Shown: piece after piece, positions 24,622 through 34,675 of the stretch
How the letters are laid out: every line of letters begins with the position of its first letter
Numbering within the stretch: the first letter of the stretch is position 1
NCBI RefSeq assembly: GCF_014640335.1
Contig: NZ_BMGT01000002.1
Span: 434,001-498,000 of the forward strand
Source of the DNA: Edaphobacter dinghuensis
GTDB lineage: Bacteria; Acidobacteriota; Terriglobia; Terriglobales; Acidobacteriaceae
Length of the DNA stretch: 64,000 bases
Reading direction: 5' to 3'
Translations under genes and position numbers: made by a program
Notes under the pieces: model-generated
Database searches by the model: none
The model's input: only the letters and a program-made list of their open reading frames with translations
Told to the model about the DNA's origin: nothing

Positions 24622-26511
24622 TTGCCGATGCATCGCTGGTCTCAACTTTTTATTCCCACCCTTCGTGAGGCACCGGCGGACGCTGAAGTCGCCAGCCATA
24701 AGCTTCTCCTTCGTGCCGGTTATATCCGCCAGCTTGGCGCCGGCATCTATAGCTATCTCTTTCTGGGTAATCGCTCCATCAATAAGATCGTAGCGATCAT
24801 CCGCGAGGAGATGGACCGGATTGGACAGGAGTTTTTGCTGCCCGCTCTGAATCCTCGCGAGATATGGGAGGCCAGCGGCCGTTGGGACGTGATGGGCGAC
24901 AACATGTTCCGGTTGGAGGACCGTAAAGGCGCGGAGCTATGCCTGGCCATGACCCACGAAGAGGTGATGACCGACATCGCGCGCAAGGAGTTGCGCAGCT
25001 ATAAGCAGCTTCCCCAGATCTGGTATCAGATACAGACGAAGTTTCGCGATGAGCCACGGCCCAAGTCGGGCCTGCTGCGGGTGCGCCAGTTCACGATGAA
25101 GGACTCCTACTCGTTCGACATCGACGAGGCGGGACTGGATGTGAGCTACAACAAGCACGATGCTGCTTATCGGCGCATCTTTACGCGGTGCGGTCTACAG
25201 TTTGTCTCGGTCGATGCCGATTCGGGATCGATGGGCGGCTCCGCCTCGCAGGAGTTTATGGTCTATACCGACGCCGGCGAAGACCTGATCGCCAGCAGCG
25301 CCTCCGGCTATGCCGCTAACCTTGAGAAGGCCACCAGCCGCCTTACCCCGGTTAAAGACCTTGCGCCGACCGGCGACGGTACACCCGAGCTTGTTCATAC
25401 GCCGGGCAAGGCATCCATCGCGGATGTTACCGCCTTCTTCGGGATCGAAGCCTCGCAGGATATCAAGTGCGTCGCCTTCATGGGCACGCCTAGCCTATCG
25501 AAGTCTCAAACAGGAGCAGCGGATGTGCCGCCTCTTCGTCCTGTCGTCGCCTTCCTTCGCGGCGATCATCAGGTTAATGAAACTAAGCTGAACGCTGTTG
25601 CAGGCACGATTGAGTTGCGTCCGATGACCCCGGAAGAGCTTGAGCTACACATCGGCGGCCCTGCCGGATACCTTGGGCCTGTTGGCATTGCCGAAGTGAT
25701 GACGAATGGCTCGCTGAACGGATTGAACTCCGGCAAAGAGCTGAGCAAGATCAAAGGCATCTTCCGTAATGTTCCAAGCGAAGGGCTGAAGACTATCGTC
25801 ATCATGGACCTTGGACTCGAAGGCCGCGCCAATCTTGTCGCCGGAGCTAATAAGGTCGACTACCATCTCCGCAATGTCACTCCCGGTCGCGACTTTACCC
25901 CGACGCTTACCGCAGATATCCGCACGGTCAATGAAGGGGAACTCGATCCTATCGGCGGCGAGCCGCTGCGGCTGGGCAAGGCAGTGGAGATTGGCCATAT
26001 CTTTAAGCTGGGCTATAAGTACACCAAGTCGATGGGAGCCAGTGTGCTGAATCGTGACGGCAAGGAGGTAACGCCGATCATGGGCTGCTATGGGATTGGA
26101 GTGGAACGCATTTTGACCGCAGCCTTCGAGCTTTCTGCCGCGGCGAACGACGGTGAGGTTTATGCTCTGCATCCGTCGATTGCACCATTCCAGGTGGTTG
26201 TGACGATCACCAATGTCGGCGATGCGGCCCTTCTGGCCGCGGGAGAGAAGGTTGCTGCGGAGCTTGACGCTGCCGGGTTGGATGTTTTGCTCGACGACCG
26301 CGACGAGCGCGCCGGGGTGAAGTTCAAAGATGCCGATCTGGTTGGTATCCCCTATCGCATCAACATCGGACGAGGCGTAGCCGAGGGTAAAGTCGAGTTC
26401 GTTGACCGTCTGCAAAAGAAGAATGAGGATATCCCGCTGCATGAGATAGCCAGCAGGGTAACCACAGAGATAACCTCTACGCTGCACGCGGTGCTTCCCG
26501 CAGCCATCTAA
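24622..26511 (+). CDS. proS: prolyl-tRNA synthetase, bacterial type with editing domain
   Basis: This class II synthetase charges tRNA-Pro. Motifs are [20 protein letters not shown] (motif 1 region), [21 protein letters not shown] (motif 2) and [13 protein letters not shown] (motif 3). A roughly 180-residue YbaK-like editing insertion lies between motifs 2 and 3 ([32 protein letters not shown]), and an anticodon-binding domain follows at the C-terminus. The start may be TTG 24622, which is better spaced from AGGAAAG, or ATG 24628; either leaves the usual [16 protein letters not shown] start intact. Length (about 629) is slightly above the bacterial norm. Confidence 0.95.
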   Translation: MPMHRWSQLFIPTLREAPADAEVASHKLLLRAGYIRQLGAGIYSYLFLGNRSINKIVAIIREEMDRIGQEFLLPALNPREIWEASGRWDVMGDNMFRLEDRKGAELCLAMTHEEVMTDIARKELRSYKQLPQIWYQIQTKFRDEPRPKSGLLRVRQFTMKDSYSFDIDEAGLDVSYNKHDAAYRRIFTRCGLQFVSVDADSGSMGGSASQEFMVYTDAGEDLIASSASGYAANLEKATSRLTPVKDLAPTGDGTPELVHTPGKASIADVTAFFGIEASQDIKCVAFMGTPSLSKSQTGAADVPPLRPVVAFLRGDHQVNETKLNAVAGTIELRPMTPEELELHIGGPAGYLGPVGIAEVMTNGSLNGLNSGKELSKIKGIFRNVPSEGLKTIVIMDLGLEGRANLVAGANKVDYHLRNVTPGRDFTPTLTADIRTVNEGELDPIGGEPLRLGKAVEIGHIFKLGYKYTKSMGASVLNRDGKEVTPIMGCYGIGVERILTAAFELSAAANDGEVYALHPSIAPFQVVVTITNVGDAALLAAGEKVAAELDAAGLDVLLDDRDERAGVKFKDADLVGIPYRINIGRGVAEGKVEFVDRLQKKNEDIPLHEIASRVTTEITSTLHAVLPAAI

Positions 26512-26535
26512 CTACCGTCCAACGAAAGAGTACCT

Positions 26536-29127
26536 TTGCCTCTCAAACTCAAATACGGCACGAATCGGCCCAAGACAGGGCGCGGCATTTTAGAATCCCG
26601 TCTTGTGCGCGGGCTTCTGATCGCTGTACTCGCGTGTCTCGCCATCGGCACGGTTATCTTCTCTATTGCTTACTTCCACTATCAGCATGTCGTCGACGAT
26701 CGTCTTGCCGCCGGGCCGATCTTCGCCAGCGAATCGCAGATCTATGCCGCGCCGCGCGAGGTGCGGCCGGGCCAGAAGCTGACGGCTGCGTCGATCGCAG
26801 CCGATCTGCGCCGCGTCAACTACAACGGCAACCCTCAGCTTGGCACGTTCAAGCTGACCGGTGACACCATCTTTATCAAGCCCGGGCCGGAGAGCTATCA
26901 CAGCACGGATGGAGCCACCATCAATACGGCCGACGGCGTCGTGCAAAGCATTACGGCAGAGAACGGCGCCGCGCTTGCAGCGTATGATCTCGAACCGCAA
27001 TTGATTACGGCACTCTCCGCAGATGCCAACCGCACCAAGCGCCGCCTTGTCAGCTATCAAGATATTCCACCGCGCATGGTGCAAGCGGTGACGGCGATTG
27101 AGGACCGACGGTTCTTCGAACACTCCGGCATAGACTTTGTGCGCATCGGCAAGTGCGCGGTGCAGGATATCCTCTCGCAGCGAATGAGCTGCGGCGGATC
27201 GACGCTGACGCAGCAGCTTGCACGCGGATTTTTTCTTTCGCCGCAAAAGCACATCGTTCGCAAGCTCAAGGAGATTCTGATCACCTTTCAGCTTGAGGCC
27301 CGCTTCAACAAGCAGCAGATCTTTGAGATGTATGCCAATGAGATCAATCTGGGCCAGCGCGGCAGCTATGCCATTAATGGCTTTGGACAGGCGGCGCAGA
27401 CCTATTTTGGCAAGCCTTTGCGACAGCTCGACACGGCTGAGTGCGCCCTGCTCGCAGGCATGATTCAAAGCCCCAGCCGCCTGAATCCTTATCGTCATCC
27501 CGAACGAGCCATGGCGCGGCGTAACGTCGTTCTTGACTCCATGGTAGATACCGGAGCACTTACCGCAGCCGAGGCCAGCCGTTATAAAGCCGAACCGATT
27601 CGGCTGACTCCCTCCAACATCGATGCCAGTGAGGCTCCTTACTTTGTCGATCTGGTCCACGATCAGCTTGTGAAGAAGGTTGGCGATCAGGACCTGAGCC
27701 ACCAGAACCTGCGCATCTACACTTCGCTCGACCCCGATCTTCAGAGCGCCGCTACCGAGGCAGTCGAGGTCGGGATGAAGAACGTCGATGAGTTGGTGCG
27801 CCGCAAGCACCGCAATCGCAAGGGCGAGATCGTCGGAGACATCACCTACCCGCAGGTCGCTCTGATCGCACTGAACCCGCACACGGGCCAGGTGCTCGCG
27901 CTGGTCGGCGGACGCAACTATGGCGTCTCCCAGTTAGACCACGCATTGGCTGAGCGCCCTACAGGCTCCATCTTCAAGCCGTTCGTCTACGCCACCGCGT
28001 TTAATACCAGCCTCAACGGCACGCAGCTCGGAGACTCCGGCGGAGTCTTCACCGCCATTACACAGCTCAATGACGATCCGCAGGACTTCGGCACCGACGG
28101 CAAACCTTATATGCCGGGCAACTTCGTACGCGGCGAGTATCCGGGAATGGTCACAGCAGTTACTGCGCTGGAGCACTCGCTGAACATTGCCACCATCGCA
28201 CTGGCGCAACAGGCCGGTTACGGCAACGTCGCCGCGCTGGCTCGTTCGGCAGGCATCCTTAACGCCCGCGCCACACCGTCAGTCGCAATCGGAACCTACA
28301 ACGCCACGCCGCTGGAGATGGCGGGAGCATACACGGTATTCGCCAACAACGGTGTCCATCTCGATCCCTGGCTGCTCGCTTCGGTACGTAACAGCAATGG
28401 AGATATCGTTGCAGACTATGCTCCCCAGGCGCGTCAGGTACTTGATCCGCGCGTCGCCTATCTCACGCACTCGCTATTGGAAGACGTAATGAACTACGGT
28501 ACCGGCTCGACGGCGCGTGCGCGTGGTTTTACTGCTCCCGCCGCGGGCAAGACCGGTACCGAGCATGATGCATGGTTTGCCGGCTACACTTCGAACCTGC
28601 TGTGCATTGTCTGGGTTGGCAACGACGACTATACCGACATCAAACTCCAGGGCGCAGATGCAGCCGCACCGATCTGGGCGGAGTTCATGAACCGCGCCAT
28701 CAAGCTGCCGCAATACTCCGATGTGAAGTCATTCACGCCGCCTCCGGGCATCTCTATCGTCAGCCTCGACAAGACGAGCAATCTGCTTGCCGACGGTAGC
28801 TGCCCCAATGACTATAACGTCGCGTTCCTCGATGGCACCGCACCGCAGAACTACTGCAGCCAGATGGGTGAAAATCCGCAGAACTTTATCCAGAGGCTCT
28901 TCGGCATCGGCGGAAACAAGACTGCTCCTCCGCCTAACTCTCAAACGGCCCCACAAGCGCCTCACCAATACGCCCCTGCACCTGCGCCTGCACCCCACGC
29001 TCCTCCTGTAGACAACGCTCCGGAGACGCAGGAGGCTAAACCGAAGAAGAAAAACTTCTTCCAGAAGCTCTTCGGTGGCGGTGGCGATAAGGGTAAGCAA
29101 TCACAGTCCGATGAACCACCACAATAG
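26536..29127 (+). CDS. bifunctional penicillin-binding protein, PBP1B-like
   Basis: The protein polymerises glycan strands and crosslinks peptides in the periplasm. After a single membrane helix (LIAVLACLAIGTVIFSIAYF) come a UB2H-like region (PIFASESQIYAAPREVRPGQ), a GT51 glycosyltransferase domain (EDRRFFEHSGIDF with catalytic Glu189, GGSTLTQQLARG) and a transpeptidase domain. The latter has the SxxK nucleophile in TGSIFKPF (Ser478), the SxN box SLN, and KTGT. The C-terminal 80 residues are Pro/Ala-rich then Lys/Phe/Gly-rich (KKKNFFQKLFGGGGDKGK), probably an unstructured tail. Translation appears to start at TTG 26536. It lies 24 bp after proS. Confidence 0.93.
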   Translation: MPLKLKYGTNRPKTGRGILESRLVRGLLIAVLACLAIGTVIFSIAYFHYQHVVDDRLAAGPIFASESQIYAAPREVRPGQKLTAASIAADLRRVNYNGNPQLGTFKLTGDTIFIKPGPESYHSTDGATINTADGVVQSITAENGAALAAYDLEPQLITALSADANRTKRRLVSYQDIPPRMVQAVTAIEDRRFFEHSGIDFVRIGKCAVQDILSQRMSCGGSTLTQQLARGFFLSPQKHIVRKLKEILITFQLEARFNKQQIFEMYANEINLGQRGSYAINGFGQAAQTYFGKPLRQLDTAECALLAGMIQSPSRLNPYRHPERAMARRNVVLDSMVDTGALTAAEASRYKAEPIRLTPSNIDASEAPYFVDLVHDQLVKKVGDQDLSHQNLRIYTSLDPDLQSAATEAVEVGMKNVDELVRRKHRNRKGEIVGDITYPQVALIALNPHTGQVLALVGGRNYGVSQLDHALAERPTGSIFKPFVYATAFNTSLNGTQLGDSGGVFTAITQLNDDPQDFGTDGKPYMPGNFVRGEYPGMVTAVTALEHSLNIATIALAQQAGYGNVAALARSAGILNARATPSVAIGTYNATPLEMAGAYTVFANNGVHLDPWLLASVRNSNGDIVADYAPQARQVLDPRVAYLTHSLLEDVMNYGTGSTARARGFTAPAAGKTGTEHDAWFAGYTSNLLCIVWVGNDDYTDIKLQGADAAAPIWAEFMNRAIKLPQYSDVKSFTPPPGISIVSLDKTSNLLADGSCPNDYNVAFLDGTAPQNYCSQMGENPQNFIQRLFGIGGNKTAPPPNSQTAPQAPHQYAPAPAPAPHAPPVDNAPETQEAKPKKKNFFQKLFGGGGDKGKQSQSDEPPQ

Positions 29128-29151
29128 GTTGGCTGCTGCGAGCGGCTGATT

Positions 29152-29871
29152 TTATTGCATAGCGGCCTGAGCGGTAGTTCTGACTGCTGACTTGCGTTTC
29201 TTCGTTCGCTTCCAAAGAGTGTAGGCGATGCGAGCAAGGAGCAGGACTACCAGAATTGCGGCGTCCTTCCATGGGGTGTGGACACCTGCTTTGACCAGCC
29301 ACCAGAAGTGGATGACTCCAGCGATGGCAGCCACATAGATCAGCCGATGCAGGCGCTGCCAGTTCTTGCCTCCCATAGCTCGCATGATGAAAGAAGGCGA
29401 GGTGGCCGCGAGCAAAAACAGGATGACCCATGCTAGAAGACCAACCTGAATGAAGCGGCGCTGGATCAGGTCATCGACGATGCCCGGCCATATGACCTTC
29501 CACTGTGTAGCGATCTCGCCGGGATGACCTGCGCGGAGGCCGCTGAGGGCGGTTGCGATGTCATATCCGGAAAAGAGGAAGATATAGGTTGCGAGGTGGA
29601 GCGTAGCGTAGAAGAAGGCGTAGAGGCCGATCAGGCGGCGGAAGCGGACCAGGAAAGCGATATGCGGCGAGAGGCGGCGTATCGGGGTGATGGAGAGCGT
29701 AGCGAGCAGGAGATAGAGCGTCCAATTGCCGGTGAAATGGGTGATGTAGCTGACCGGATCGAGCTTGAGTTCCAGTGTGCCGTTGCGGTAGAGATGCAGC
29801 AGGTAGACGAAGGGGGCGAGGCACAGCAGATGGAGCAGAACTTTGAGGGCGATGATGAATCGTTTTGACAT
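29152..29871 (-). CDS. msrQ: MsrQ-like heme membrane protein
   Basis: The 239-residue protein has six membrane segments and fits the YedZ/MsrQ group of ferric-reductase-like heme proteins: HFTGNWTLYLLLATLSITPI, VRFRRLIGLYAFFYATLHLATY, NWQRLHRLIYVAAIAGVIHFWWL, with paired histidines in the helices. MsrQ normally passes quinol electrons to the periplasmic molybdoenzyme MsrP, which repairs oxidised methionines. No msrP gene is adjacent in this window, so the partner is either elsewhere or different. It converges with the PBP gene, 24 bp apart. Confidence 0.85.
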   Translation of the reverse strand: MSKRFIIALKVLLHLLCLAPFVYLLHLYRNGTLELKLDPVSYITHFTGNWTLYLLLATLSITPIRRLSPHIAFLVRFRRLIGLYAFFYATLHLATYIFLFSGYDIATALSGLRAGHPGEIATQWKVIWPGIVDDLIQRRFIQVGLLAWVILFLLAATSPSFIMRAMGGKNWQRLHRLIYVAAIAGVIHFWWLVKAGVHTPWKDAAILVVLLLARIAYTLWKRTKKRKSAVRTTAQAAMQ

Positions 29872-30003
29872 GGATGGCTTATCGCGGTGCTTTCTGCTTG
29901 TGGGCTCTTTTGCCTCGAATAATGCTCTTCCTCTATAGATTACGTCCAGGCGCGCGGTTCTGATGTGCCTTCTCGGGCATCAGATATGAGAGATTAAAAC
30001 AAA

Positions 30004-32778
30004 ATGATGATTAGACAGGCTTTTTCAGGATTTGGAGTTTTTGCGGCCATTGCGCTTGTTTTGCCGAGCTTCTCTGCGTGGGGACAGGCGTCTCATGATC
30101 CGGCGAACCTTGCCGGAGAACAGGTCAAGGCGTCCGTGGTCGTCGATCCGCTGGCAGCGAATCGCGGTACGGCAGCACTGGAGCAGAACCTGAAGAAGCT
30201 CTCGACGCGTGCAAGCCTGCTGATGATTGTGGCCCATCCCGATGACGAGGATGGAGGGATGCTGACTTACGAGTCGCGTGGACAGGGCGCGCGCGTGGGT
30301 ATGCTGACCTTGACTCGCGGCGAAGGCGGGCAGAATGCGATGTCGGGGGACTTCGATGGTGCGCTGGCGCTGCTGCGCACGCAGGAGCTGCTCGCGGCAG
30401 ACCGTTATATGGGCGTGGACCAGATGTTCGGGACCGAGGTGGACTTCGGTTTTTCGAAGACGAAGGAGGAGTCATTTGCGAAGTGGACGCATGAGCGGGT
30501 GTTGTATGACGCCGTGCGCGCGGTGCGGCTGTATCGCCCGCTGGTGGTGACCAGCGTGTTTGTGGGCGGCGTGACCGATGGGCATGGACAGCATCAGGTG
30601 AGCGGAGAGATCGCGCAGGAGGTGTTTACTGCCGCAGCCGATCCTAAGGTATTTCCCGAGATGGGGCTGGAGCCGTGGGCTCCGGCGAAGGTTTATGAGC
30701 GGGTACCGTTCTCGCGGGTGACGGAGAAGGGCATGTACGACTATGCGACAGGCAAGTATGCTCCGGCGCGATTTTATAACTATGTGACGAAGACGTGGTC
30801 GAACGAAGCTCCGCAGGCGAACGTGGAGGTGCCTGAGGGAGATCACAGCGATGTGCTGGGAATGAGCTATGTGCAGTTTGCGCGACGCGGCTTGTCGCTG
30901 CAGCGGTCTCAGATGGGTCCGGGGGGAAGGACGGCTCCTGCAGGACGGTTCGATGTGGGGTATACGCGGTATGGCTCGCGGGTTGGAGGAACGGAGTCGG
31001 AGAAGAGTTTCTTCGATGGGGTAGATGTATCGGTGGTTGGAATTGCCGATCTTGCTCCGAGTGAAAAGACCTTTTTGAGAAGTGATTTACAGCAGATTTC
31101 TAAATTGGTAGATGAAGCTCAAACAGGTTATTCGGCGGCTGCTCCTGAGAAGATTGCGCCTCTGCTAAAGACAGGGTTGGCGGAGACTCGGGCTTTGATT
31201 GCCAGAGTGGAGGCGGCGAAGGATCTGACGGCTCGGGAGAGGTACGATGTGCTCCACGAACTGTGCGTAAAAGAGGTGCAGTTCAACGATGCCCTGGTGG
31301 AGTCTCTGGGATTGCAGGTGGAGGTGAGGGTTGCTCCGGGCAGTGCGGTGGTGCCGGGCTCGACGGTGGACGTCAACGTAAAGGTCATCAATGGCGGCAA
31401 GGATGCTGTTCGCGTCGTCGCGCGTGACGACCGCTCGCTGGACGGCAGCCGATGGACGGAGGGTTCGAGCGCGGTTCCCGGCGATGGAGTCTTGAATGCG
31501 GGAGCGACGGCCGATTGCGAGTTTAAGGTCAGCGAAAAGGCCGACGGCAATGCAGCGACTCGACCATATTTCACACAGAAGAATCTGGAGCAGCCGTACT
31601 ACGACGTTCAGGCTGCGGCGATGCGTCTGGCTCCCCTGCCGCTGCCGGCGGAGACCGTATGGATCACGGCGAAGTATGAGGGAGTCGATATTCGCTTTGG
31701 TCAGGTGGCGCTCGCGGCTACGCCAACGACGGCAGGCGTCGTATCGCAGCCGCTAACGTTTGAACCAGGCCTGAGTGTGTCGATGCAGCCTTCGGCGGGC
31801 ATCATTCCTTTGGGGGAGCAAAGCTTTCCGCTAACCGTACACGTGCGCAGCGCCGAGCCACAGGGAGCACGAGGGACTTTGCAGCTAAAGATGCCTGCGG
31901 GATGGAGATCGCAGCCGGATTCGGCAAAGTTCGTCACCCAAAAACCGGGCGAGGAACAGACGGTGAAGTTTGTAGTGACGCCGGGGACGTTGGGTGAAAA
32001 GGCTTATACCTTGACGACAGAGGCAATTTCTTCGGTAACGAATCGAACGTACACAGAGGGCTATCGGGCCGTGGGATACACGGGCCTGACGCTGTCGAAT
32101 CTGTACTCTCCTGCAACGTACCGGACCAGCGGCGTGGACGTAAAGGTAGCTCCACATCTGAAGGTAGGCTATCTGCCGGGCACGGGCGATGACGTGCAGA
32201 GATCCCTCGAGAATATCGGAATACACGCTACGACATTGACTATGGCCGATGTCGCGCAAGGCAGACTCGCTGGATATGACGCCGTTGCGCTGGGTGTTCG
32301 CGCCTATGCGGCGCACCCGGACCTTGCAGCCGCCAATGGGCAGCTTCTGAGCTATGCAAAGAACGGCGGAGTGGTGATTGTGCAGTACAACACGGCCGAA
32401 TTCGATGGCGACGGCCCCTATCCGTTATCGCTGGGCAGCGCGGAGAAGGTCATCAACGAGACTGACCCGGTGCGGCTGCTGATGCCTTCGAGTCCTTTGC
32501 TTAGCTGGCCCAACAAGATTACTTCGCATGATTTTGACGGCTGGGTCGAGGAGCGCGGGCATGGGTTCCTCGAAAGCTGGGACCCGCATTATGAGGCGCC
32601 GCTGGAGACGCATGACCCCGGCCAGGACCCGCAAAAGGGCGGGCTGGTCTATGCGCGAACCGGTAAAGGTGCATACATCTATGTTGCCTATGCGCTTTAC
32701 CGGCAGATGCCGGAGGGTGTCCCAGGGGCCTATCGGCTGTTTGCTAATCTGCTGAGCATTGGGAAAAAGGCAAAGTAA
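30004..32778 (+). CDS. large secreted PIG-L family deacetylase
   Basis: The 924-residue protein has a signal peptide ending AWGQ, then a PIG-L/LmbE zinc deacetylase domain with the metal motif AHPDDEDGG near residue 78 and the partner HGQHQVSG near 198. A beta-sandwich-rich middle follows (NPCBM/Ig-like, with VEVRVAPGSAVVPGSTVDV and GARGTLQLKMPAGW). The C-terminal region (KVGYLPGTGDDVQRSLENIG, YDAVALGVRAYAAHPDL, NGGVVIVQYN) resembles a ThuA/glutamine-amidotransferase-like fold. PIG-L enzymes remove N-acetyl groups from amino sugars. Secretion and the added domains suggest action on extracellular glycans, but the substrate is inferred. Single transcription unit; no convincing neighbour link. 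Confidence 0.85.
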   Translation: MMIRQAFSGFGVFAAIALVLPSFSAWGQASHDPANLAGEQVKASVVVDPLAANRGTAALEQNLKKLSTRASLLMIVAHPDDEDGGMLTYESRGQGARVGMLTLTRGEGGQNAMSGDFDGALALLRTQELLAADRYMGVDQMFGTEVDFGFSKTKEESFAKWTHERVLYDAVRAVRLYRPLVVTSVFVGGVTDGHGQHQVSGEIAQEVFTAAADPKVFPEMGLEPWAPAKVYERVPFSRVTEKGMYDYATGKYAPARFYNYVTKTWSNEAPQANVEVPEGDHSDVLGMSYVQFARRGLSLQRSQMGPGGRTAPAGRFDVGYTRYGSRVGGTESEKSFFDGVDVSVVGIADLAPSEKTFLRSDLQQISKLVDEAQTGYSAAAPEKIAPLLKTGLAETRALIARVEAAKDLTARERYDVLHELCVKEVQFNDALVESLGLQVEVRVAPGSAVVPGSTVDVNVKVINGGKDAVRVVARDDRSLDGSRWTEGSSAVPGDGVLNAGATADCEFKVSEKADGNAATRPYFTQKNLEQPYYDVQAAAMRLAPLPLPAETVWITAKYEGVDIRFGQVALAATPTTAGVVSQPLTFEPGLSVSMQPSAGIIPLGEQSFPLTVHVRSAEPQGARGTLQLKMPAGWRSQPDSAKFVTQKPGEEQTVKFVVTPGTLGEKAYTLTTEAISSVTNRTYTEGYRAVGYTGLTLSNLYSPATYRTSGVDVKVAPHLKVGYLPGTGDDVQRSLENIGIHATTLTMADVAQGRLAGYDAVALGVRAYAAHPDLAAANGQLLSYAKNGGVVIVQYNTAEFDGDGPYPLSLGSAEKVINETDPVRLLMPSSPLLSWPNKITSHDFDGWVEERGHGFLESWDPHYEAPLETHDPGQDPQKGGLVYARTGKGAYIYVAYALYRQMPEGVPGAYRLFANLLSIGKKAK

Positions 32779-32825
32779 GCTCTGCACAGGAGACAAAATA
32801 AGCAAGTTGGTGCAAACTTGTCTGC

Positions 32826-33620
32826 ATGATAAACGGCGCTCAACAACGACAGTTGATGAATGCAGTAGACATACTGCTCGATGCACGCAGGACCAACAAA
32901 CCCATCGCGGACCTTCCGGCAGATCTGCGCCCGGAGACGGTGGAAGAGGCTTATTTCATACAGGACAAGCTATCGTGGGCCTATGAGGCAATCGGCGGAT
33001 GGAAGGTCGGCGCATCATCCGCAGATGACACGCCGATGTTTGCTCCCATGCCCGCGGCGTGGATCTCGTGCAGCGGATGCGAGATGCGCGGCAGAACGCA
33101 CCGGTACCGCGGCCTCGAAGCTGAGATTGCCTTTCAAATAGGTGAGGATCTGCCTCCACGGAAGACACCGTATACGCGGGAAGAAGTTTTAGCAGCAGTT
33201 GCGAGTTGTCATCCGGCGATCGAGGTATTGGAGACGGCATTCGTCGATCCTATGCAAATTGAGCGTCTGTGCATGATCGCAGATTTGCAGATCCATGGCG
33301 GTTTTGTGTATGGGGAGGCTGTCCCGGACTGGCAGCGTATCGATTTTTCACAGGAGCATGTCACTATGGCCGTCGATGGGGCGGTGCGCGTTGAGCGGAC
33401 CGGCTCGAACACATCGGGAGACCTGTTGCGATTGCTTCCCTTCCTCGCAAACGAGGGGGCAGCGCGTACGGGCGGCTTGAAGCGAGGCGACTGGATCACG
33501 ACCGGGAGTTGGACAGGATATACGCTGGCTTCTGCCGGCTCGGTTGCGGATGTCAGGTTCTCCACCGCCGGCAAGGTACATCTAAGGTTTGGCGCAGAGG
33601 GCTCCGCACTACCAGATTGA
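32826..33620 (+). CDS. 2-keto-4-pentenoate hydratase / fumarylacetoacetate hydrolase family protein
   Basis: The 264-residue protein follows the MhpD/2-oxopent-4-enoate hydratase pattern: AYFIQDKLSWAYEAIGGWKVG, a metal-site segment YRGLEAEIAFQIG, HPAIEVLETAF, and the C-terminal RGDWITTGSWTGYTLASAG. Such enzymes hydrate or cleave keto acids from aromatic breakdown. No other catabolic genes are nearby, so the substrate is open. No good ribosome binding site is seen; a small inverted repeat (CAAGTT/AACTTG) lies at 32803-32820 just before the ATG. Confidence 0.8.
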   Translation: MINGAQQRQLMNAVDILLDARRTNKPIADLPADLRPETVEEAYFIQDKLSWAYEAIGGWKVGASSADDTPMFAPMPAAWISCSGCEMRGRTHRYRGLEAEIAFQIGEDLPPRKTPYTREEVLAAVASCHPAIEVLETAFVDPMQIERLCMIADLQIHGGFVYGEAVPDWQRIDFSQEHVTMAVDGAVRVERTGSNTSGDLLRLLPFLANEGAARTGGLKRGDWITTGSWTGYTLASAGSVADVRFSTAGKVHLRFGAEGSALPD

Positions 33621-33706
33621 ACGGTTTGCTGGGAAGAAGGGGCATCTCTGAGGAAGGGCTTGGAATCCTAAATTGTGACGGAGTTCTCCGTCCTGCGAGG
33701 TTCCCT

Positions 33707-34648
33707 GTGGCACGTCCTTACTGGTCTGGGCAGATTCAGATATCGCTTGTCTCATTTGGCGTCAAATTATTTGTCGCCACCGAAGCCAAGGGCGAGATTC
33801 GTTTTCATCAGATAAGCCGCAAAACGGGTGAGCGCGTGCGCCACCAAAAAGTGTTGGCCTCGGCATTGGAGCAGGCTCCCGATGAGGCCGCTGCGCCAGT
33901 GGAAAAAGACGAGATCATCAAGGGATACGAGTATCGCAAAGGCGAATATATCGCCATCGAACCCAGCGAGCTTGAGCAATTGCGCGTTCCCTCGAAGCAC
34001 ACTATTGAAGTGACGCAGTTCGTCGGCGTGGACGAGCTTGAACCTGAGTATCTGGAAAAGCCGTACTTTGTCGTTCCTGAAAACGACATGCAGACCGAAG
34101 CCTTCGCAGTTGTGCGAAAGGCGCTGCGAAAGACCAAGAAGGCTGCGCTAGGTAAGATCGCGTTCGGCGGCCGCGAGCATGTGATCGCCATCACTGCGCC
34201 TGAGGACGATAAACTCGCCGGCATGATGGCCTACACCATGCGGTATCAGGAAGAGTTACGCGACCCTGCAGAGTACTTCCGCGAAATCAAAAAAGTCGCC
34301 ATCAACGAGGACTCGCTTGAACTTGCTGAGACACTCATCAAAAAGAAGAGTGCTAAGTTTGATCCGGCAAAGTTTACCGATGGCTATGAAGCCGCACTGA
34401 AGGAACTGGTAGAGGCAAAGATCAAACATGCTCCCGTTCCCAAAGATGAGACCTCCGCGCCGAGGCGTGGGAATGTAATCAATCTGATGGATGCTCTGCG
34501 CAAGAGCGTCAGCGGCGGAGAGTCGAAAGAGTCCTGGACGACAAAGAAAAAACCTGCCGCCAGGAGTGACCACGATGCAGGCCTGTCCCTCATTAAACCC
34601 TCGGCAAAGTCGACAACTGCGAGCAACAGGAAACGTAAGTCTGCCTAG
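33707..34648 (+). CDS. ku: non-homologous end joining protein Ku
   Basis: Bacterial Ku forms a homodimeric ring on DNA ends and recruits LigD. The start is GTG 33707, because homologs begin with ARPYWSGQIQISLVSFGVKL and GCGAGG precedes it at 6 bases; the longer open frame upstream overlaps the previous gene and is not conserved. Core segments present are EIRFHQISRKTGERV, IIKGYEYRKGEYIAIEPSEL, EVTQFVGVDELEPEYLEKPYF and LAGMMAYTMRYQEELRDPAEYF. A Lys/Ser-rich C-terminal tail (KKKPAARSD, SNRKRKSA) is of the kind that binds DNA and ligase. 313 residues, normal length. ligD follows 27 bp later. Confidence 0.95.
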   Translation: MARPYWSGQIQISLVSFGVKLFVATEAKGEIRFHQISRKTGERVRHQKVLASALEQAPDEAAAPVEKDEIIKGYEYRKGEYIAIEPSELEQLRVPSKHTIEVTQFVGVDELEPEYLEKPYFVVPENDMQTEAFAVVRKALRKTKKAALGKIAFGGREHVIAITAPEDDKLAGMMAYTMRYQEELRDPAEYFREIKKVAINEDSLELAETLIKKKSAKFDPAKFTDGYEAALKELVEAKIKHAPVPKDETSAPRRGNVINLMDALRKSVSGGESKESWTTKKKPAARSDHDAGLSLIKPSAKSTTASNRKRKSA

Positions 34649-34675
34649 CTTGACTGGATTGGGGTGGAGGGCAGG

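Noticed and set aside
33509-33706. N-terminal extension of Ku in the same frame
   Set aside because: It overlaps the preceding hydratase-family gene and is not Ku-like; the GTG at 33707 has a ribosome binding site and gives the canonical N-terminus.
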